A stretch of 64,000 nucleotides of DNA from Klenkia marina (GTDB lineage: Bacteria; Actinomycetota; Actinomycetes; Mycobacteriales; Geodermatophilaceae): assembly GCF_900101025.1 (NCBI RefSeq), contig NZ_FMUH01000001.1:744001-808000 (forward strand), read 5' to 3'. Below, piece after piece: positions 60,007 through 64,000 of this stretch (the first letter of the stretch is position 1; each line of letters begins with the position of its first letter). A program made the position numbers and the translations under genes. The notes under the pieces were generated by a model. The model searched no databases. It had not been told where the DNA came from and saw only the letters and a program-made list of their open reading frames with translations.

Positions 60007-61121
60007 CCCGTCCGATGCGGTGGCTCCTCATGGCCGGCCACGTCCCGGGCAGCACCCGCGGCGGCGGCATCGTCCGCTACACCGTGGAGCTGGCCCGCGC
60101 CCTGCATCGGCGTCCCGACGTCGACCTGCACCTGCTGGTCGCCCCCGACGCCGTCGACGGCCTCACCGACCTGGTCGGTTCCCGCGACCGGCTGCTGGTG
60201 CTGCCCGCGCTGCCCGGGCCCGCCGTCCCGGCCTACGAGCGGGCCGCCCTGGGCCTGCGGCTGCGCGGCCGGTACGACGTCGTGCAGGGCGTCAAGCACC
60301 TGCTGCCGCGCGGCCTCGGACGCACGCACGGAGTCCTCACGATCCACGACATGCTGCTGGTCGACCGCCCTCAGGACTTCGGGGCGGCCAAGCGCACGCT
60401 GCTGCAGCTCCCCTACGCCGGGTCGATCCGGGGGGCGGACACCCTGGTGTGCGTCAGCAGCGCCACCCGCGACCGGCTGACCGCGTTCGACCCGCGCACC
60501 GCTGCCCGCAGCACCGCCGTCCCCCTGGCCACCAGCCCGACGCTGCTGACCGCCGCGCCCCGGCCGGTCGACGGGCTCGGGGGCCGGCCGTTCGCGCTGG
60601 TGGTGGGTGACACCCAGCCGCGGAAGAACCTGCCGACCGTGATCACCGCCTGGCGCCAGGTCGTGGCGCAGCGCCCCGACGCGGTGCTGGTGCAGGTCGG
60701 TCCGCCGCCGTGGGGCGCCGAGGCCTACGGGCCAGACTTCGACCCGCTGGTCGCGTCGGGCCACCTGCGGCAGCTCCAGGGCGTCGACGACGGCACCCTG
60801 CGCTGGGCCTACGAGAACGCCGCGGTCGTGCTGGCGCCCAGCCTCGCGGAGGGCTTCGGGTTGCCGGCGGCCGAGGCGCTCGACCTGGGCGCCCCGCTGG
60901 TCACCTCGACCGACGCGGCGCTGGTGGAGGTCAGCGGCGCGCGGGCCCAGCACCTCCCGGCCGAGGACGTCGACGCCTGGGCGACCGCCGTCCTGGACCA
61001 CCTGGGCCGCCCCCGTCCCGACGTCGCCGCCCGGGCCGACCGCCGCACCTGGGACGACGTGGCCGAGGGGACGGTGGCCGCCGTGCGCCGGGGTCAGGCC
61101 GGACGCACACCCTCGACGTAG
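60003..61121 (+). CDS. Glycosyltransferase family 4
   Basis: 372 residues. N-domain PGSTRGGGIVRYTVELARAL with the Gly-rich loop; C-domain FALVVGDTQPRKNLPTVITA and the donor-binding PSLAEGFGLPAAEALDLGAP (E-x7-E). GTG 60003 overlaps the polymerase stop (GTGA). It converges on the methyltransferase with a 28-bp overlap. The sugar is unknown; it is the last gene of the coupled Wzz-GT2-Wzy-GT4 run. Confidence 0.9.
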   Translation: MTRPMRWLLMAGHVPGSTRGGGIVRYTVELARALHRRPDVDLHLLVAPDAVDGLTDLVGSRDRLLVLPALPGPAVPAYERAALGLRLRGRYDVVQGVKHLLPRGLGRTHGVLTIHDMLLVDRPQDFGAAKRTLLQLPYAGSIRGADTLVCVSSATRDRLTAFDPRTAARSTAVPLATSPTLLTAAPRPVDGLGGRPFALVVGDTQPRKNLPTVITAWRQVVAQRPDAVLVQVGPPPWGAEAYGPDFDPLVASGHLRQLQGVDDGTLRWAYENAAVVLAPSLAEGFGLPAAEALDLGAPLVTSTDAALVEVSGARAQHLPAEDVDAWATAVLDHLGRPRPDVAARADRRTWDDVAEGTVAAVRRGQAGRTPST

Positions 61122-61912
61122 AGGCTCTCGTCCCGCCGGTGCGGGGAGTCCGGTGACGGGTCGACCCGGCCGGCGCCGTAGGTGGACACCGCCACCTCGA
61201 CGAACCCGGCGGCGCGCAGCAGCTCGGTGAGGGTCTCGGCGTCCCAGATCGACACGTGCCCGTGGTCGTAGACCACCTCGGCCAACGCCAGCAGGTCGGT
61301 GGGTCGGCCCGGCCGCACCACGCTGAGCAGGTCCGCCCCCTGGTTGCCGGAGCGGCGGGCGGCGTAGTCGACCGCGTAGCGGCCGAAGTCGGGCACGCTG
61401 ACCCGCAGCACGCCGCCGGGGCGCAGCAACCGGAACGCCTGGTCCATCGCGGCCAGGCCCACCGGCGCCGGCAGGTGCTCCAGCACGTGCTCGAGGAACA
61501 CCCCGTCGACCGAGCCGTCGGGCAGCGGGAGCGGACGGCGGAGGTCCCAGACGACGTCGGGGTGCACGCCCCACAGCGCGTGGAGCCCCCACAGGTCGAT
61601 GTTCACCCAGCCCGCGGCGTTGTAGGTGCCGCTGCCCAGGTTGAGCAGCAACCGGTCCCCGCGGCCGTGCAGCTCGGCGAGCCGGCGGGTGGCGCGGCGG
61701 GCCAGCAGCCGGGTGCCCACCACCTTGGCGGCGGCGCGCTGGCGTGGACCGACGAGCGACCGGACCGCACCGGCCACCGACCCGACGCCGACCGCCGGCG
61801 CGGGTTCGGTGCCGGGCGCGAGGTAGCTGCGCAGGCCCTCGCGGGGCACGGTGAGGTGCGGGTGGGGGGGCAGCTCACCGGGCGTCGCCGGGGCGGTCTG
61901 GTGCTCGTCCAC
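61094..61912 (-). CDS. Class I SAM-dependent methyltransferase
   Basis: 272 residues. GTG 61912 is chosen because GGAGGAGG lies 6 bases upstream; longer frames lack a site. After 60 variable residues comes the Rossmann core with LLLNLGSGTYNAAGWVNIDL (motif I), VFLEHVLEHLPAPVGLAAMD, and LRPGGVLRVSVPDFGRYAVD (post-III). This Methyltransf_11/predicted SAM-dependent type is common in polysaccharide loci and may methylate a sugar hydroxyl. The stop region overlaps the GT4 at 60003. Confidence 0.85.
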   Translation of the reverse strand: MDEHQTAPATPGELPPHPHLTVPREGLRSYLAPGTEPAPAVGVGSVAGAVRSLVGPRQRAAAKVVGTRLLARRATRRLAELHGRGDRLLLNLGSGTYNAAGWVNIDLWGLHALWGVHPDVVWDLRRPLPLPDGSVDGVFLEHVLEHLPAPVGLAAMDQAFRLLRPGGVLRVSVPDFGRYAVDYAARRSGNQGADLLSVVRPGRPTDLLALAEVVYDHGHVSIWDAETLTELLRAAGFVEVAVSTYGAGRVDPSPDSPHRRDESLYVEGVRPA

Positions 61913-62029
61913 GTAGGTCCTCCTCCACCCCGTCGCTCGACCTGCCGACGGCAGCGGGCGGACCGGGTGCGGCGAACCTAGACCGGGCGTACCGCTCGCC
62001 GACACCCGTCGTGACCCGGCCGGGTGAGC

Positions 62030-63136
62030 TCAGCCGGCGAGCACCTCGGCCACGACCTCGCGCATGCGGTCGCGGAAAGCGGCCCGGGAGAACGACTCGG
62101 CGTGCCGCCGGATCGCCGTGGCGTCGTAGCGGGCCGGGTCGAAGTCGCGCAGGGCGGCGGCCCAGGTGGCGACCTCGTCGCGGGCGTCGACCGGGGGCAC
62201 CAGCTCACCGGTCACGCCCGGGACGACGGTGTCCTGGGTTCCGCCGGCGTCGACCGCCACGACCGGGGTGCCGCAGGCCTGGGCCTCGACCGGGACGATG
62301 CCGAAGTCCTCGACACCGGGCATGAGCAGTGCGGTGCAGCTGCGGAACAGCCGACGCAGCTCGGCGTCGTCGACCCGTCCGACGAACCGGGTGTGCGGCC
62401 CGGCGAGCGCCTCGAGCTCGCTGCGGGCCCGGCCCTCGCCGGCGACCACCAGCGGGACCCCGGCCGCCTCGGCGGCGCGCACGGCCAGGTCGGGTCGCTT
62501 GTAGGCGACCAGCCGACCGGCCAGCAAGAAGAACTCCTCGCGCGGCACGTCGGGGTCGGGGGTGTAGCTCTCGGTGTCGACAGGCGGGTGCACGACCGTG
62601 GCCGGCTGCTGCCACCAGTCGCGGATGCGGGCGACGACGGCGGTGGAGTTGCCCAGCAGGGTGTGCACGCGCGCGGCCGCCCGGACGTCGGCCGGGCGGT
62701 ACAGGGCGGAGAACGCGGCCAGCCCCGCGCCGCCGACCCGCCCGCCGATCTCGCCGGCCCGCATCGCCGGGTCCCAGGCCCAGCGGGCCGGGGAGTGGAC
62801 GTAGGAGACGACGGGGGCGTCGGTGGCGTGCACGACCTGGTTGGCGAAGGCGTGGTGGGAGGCGACCACGACGTCGGACGGCGGGACCGGCAACCGGCGC
62901 ACCGCCGCGGGCAGCACCGGCAGCAGGTGCGCGTAGGTGCGCCCGCGCAGCAGCCGGCTGAGCGCGGTCGTGGTGACCCGGGGCTCGATGTCGGGCGGCA
63001 TGACCCCGGGCAAGCCGATCGGGGCCAGCACGGGGGCCGCCGGCCACTCCCGGGCCAGCTGCTCGACTACGGCCTCGGACCCGGCGAACTCGGTGAAGCG
63101 TTCGTGCACCAGGGTCACACGCGGCGGGGTCGTCAC
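62030..63136 (-). CDS. Glycosyltransferase family 4
   Basis: 368 residues from GTG 63136. N-domain VTLVHERFTEFAGSEAVVEQ, where AGSEAVVE is the GT4 acceptor-side loop; C-domain LLAGRLVAYKRPDLAVRAAE and ALLMPGVEDFGIVPVEAQAC with DFGIVPVEA as the donor-binding segment, the style of mannosyltransferases. It ends VVAEVLAG. It is divergent in no case here; the beta-helix gene lies 22 bp upstream on the same strand, so the two may be one transcript. The sugar is unknown. Confidence 0.9.
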   Translation of the reverse strand: MTTPPRVTLVHERFTEFAGSEAVVEQLAREWPAAPVLAPIGLPGVMPPDIEPRVTTTALSRLLRGRTYAHLLPVLPAAVRRLPVPPSDVVVASHHAFANQVVHATDAPVVSYVHSPARWAWDPAMRAGEIGGRVGGAGLAAFSALYRPADVRAAARVHTLLGNSTAVVARIRDWWQQPATVVHPPVDTESYTPDPDVPREEFFLLAGRLVAYKRPDLAVRAAEAAGVPLVVAGEGRARSELEALAGPHTRFVGRVDDAELRRLFRSCTALLMPGVEDFGIVPVEAQACGTPVVAVDAGGTQDTVVPGVTGELVPPVDARDEVATWAAALRDFDPARYDATAIRRHAESFSRAAFRDRMREVVAEVLAG

Positions 63137-63158
63137 CGCACGAGCCTGCCACGGCGGT

Positions 63159-64000
63159 CTAGCGGAAGTACCCGCCGGTCCGGACGAGACCCGCTCCGTT
63201 GCGCAGGACGGAGGTCACGGCGAAGGTCGTCGAGGACTGGTTGCTCACCAGGGCCGCGGGCCGTCCGTCGCCGGTGATGGCGATGCCGCTCAGCGTGGCG
63301 TTCCGGATCCCCGGGGAGGACGCCGAGTCCACGATCAACCCGAGCACCCGGCTGACCGAGGCGCGGTAGCCGCTGACGGTCAGCCCGGTCAGGGTGACGT
63401 CGGAGACCAGCTGGTCGGGCGTGCCGTTGTAGACCAGCACCGAGCCGTGGTCGATCGACGTGGCGGCGTTGGCGTTGACGATCGCCCCGCCGCTGACCCG
63501 GACCCGGGCGACGCCGGCGGTGCCCCAGCCACCCTCTGCGGCCAGGTAGACGCCGGCGCCGTAGGTGTTGCGCACGTCGATGCCGGTGAAGTCCACGTCG
63601 GTGCCGCCGACGACGGACAGCCCGCGCCCACCGGTCGAGCCGTCGACCGAGGGCGAGGTGACCACGATGCGGGCGCAGGGGACGCCGTCCTGACGGTAGG
63701 ACACGACGGCCACGCCGTCGTCGCCGACGTTGCGGACGACCGGCGACACGACCTGGCCGTCGTGCGAGCCCTGGGTGATGTGGATGCCGTCGGCGCGGGT
63801 GTTCATGACCGTCACCCGGTCCAGCACGAAGCCCGAGGTGCCGCCACCCACGTACACGCCGGCGGCGGCCGACCCGTCGACGACGACGTTCCGGACGACG
63901 GCACCGGTTGCGCCGTCCAGCCGGAGGCGCTGCTGCTCGTAGGCGTCCCACCGACGGGTGGTGGAGGCGACGGTGAGCGTGATCCCGCTGACGGTCACCC
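63159..64000 (-). CDS. Right-handed beta-helix protein, 5' end outside the window
   Basis: The last 280 codons of a gene that continues past 64000. Parallel beta-helix rungs are clear: TRRWDAYEQQRLRLDGATGA, VVRNVVVDGSAAAGVYVGGG, DDGVAVVSYRQDGVPCARIV, GLSVVGGTDVDFTGIDVRN. Rung by rung it aligns with the protein at 54644 (for example DDGVAVVSYAQDGDPCARIR there), so the two are paralogues. The entry motif of the pectate-lyase superfamily is expected beyond the edge. The product is likely secreted or anchored. Its stop is followed 22 bp on by the GT4 gene. Confidence 0.82.
   Translation of the reverse strand, partial: VTVSGITLTVASTTRRWDAYEQQRLRLDGATGAVVRNVVVDGSAAAGVYVGGGTSGFVLDRVTVMNTRADGIHITQGSHDGQVVSPVVRNVGDDGVAVVSYRQDGVPCARIVVTSPSVDGSTGGRGLSVVGGTDVDFTGIDVRNTYGAGVYLAAEGGWGTAGVARVRVSGGAIVNANAATSIDHGSVLVYNGTPDQLVSDVTLTGLTVSGYRASVSRVLGLIVDSASSPGIRNATLSGIAITGDGRPAALVSNQSSTTFAVTSVLRNGAGLVRTGGYFR

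Overview
This is a very GC-rich actinobacterial chromosome segment. Gene content (leaderless GTG starts, a LytR-CpsA-Psr protein, an MsiK/UgpC-type ABC ATPase, DUF2630, CGNR regulators) fits a member of the Geodermatophilaceae (Blastococcus/Modestobacter/Geodermatophilus type); that placement is inference. No IS element, prophage or CRISPR array was seen. Genes are tightly packed, with many GTGA/ATGA overlaps and several convergent pairs whose 3' ends overlap.

Layout. 1-18.2 kb is housekeeping and metabolism: a truncated O-methyltransferase, a PaaI-type thioesterase, TyrA, DUF2630, a MarR regulator with a secreted anchored protein, an FMN alpha-hydroxy-acid oxidase, an APC permease, a GabD-type dehydrogenase with a ROK-like regulator, a sugar-ABC ATPase, tRNA-Arg(ACG) and tRNA-Ser(GCT), an MFS pump divergent from a CGNR zinc-finger regulator with repeated operator motifs, a secreted Pro/Ala-rich protein, a PAP2-diacylglycerol kinase fusion, a DoxX-like protein and a PHP phosphoesterase. 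Three related membrane proteins (A 15744-16391, B 18153-18854, C 20290-21033) lie here and lead into the next region.

18.9-64 kb is one large cell-surface polysaccharide region. It holds UDP-glucose dehydrogenase, a TagD-like cytidylyltransferase, two Wzz-like chain-length proteins (21892, 56089), two Wzy-like polymerases (23403, 58657), two Wzx-like flippases (25786, 45513), two polyprenyl-phosphate sugar transferases (39336, 43588), six intact glycosyltransferases and one badly frameshifted one (50638-51558), a CDP-alcohol phosphotransferase, a LytR-CpsA-Psr ligase, an acyltransferase, a methyltransferase, and a tailoring block (PhyH dioxygenase, GMC oxidoreductase, aldo/keto reductase, a COG5610-type HAD protein). 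The doubled core machinery suggests two Wzx/Wzy-type pathways that have become interleaved.

Inside the polysaccharide region are two giant secreted paralogues (1089 and 1910 aa) built as N-terminal propeller, FN3-like segment, LamG, PKD and a shared C-terminal domain. The larger one has expanded to three LamG and five PKD units. Two parallel beta-helix (pectate-lyase-like) secreted paralogues bracket the second Wzz/Wzy set. A plausible reading is that the glycan and the carbohydrate-binding surface proteins form a matrix together; this is inference from proximity and domain content.
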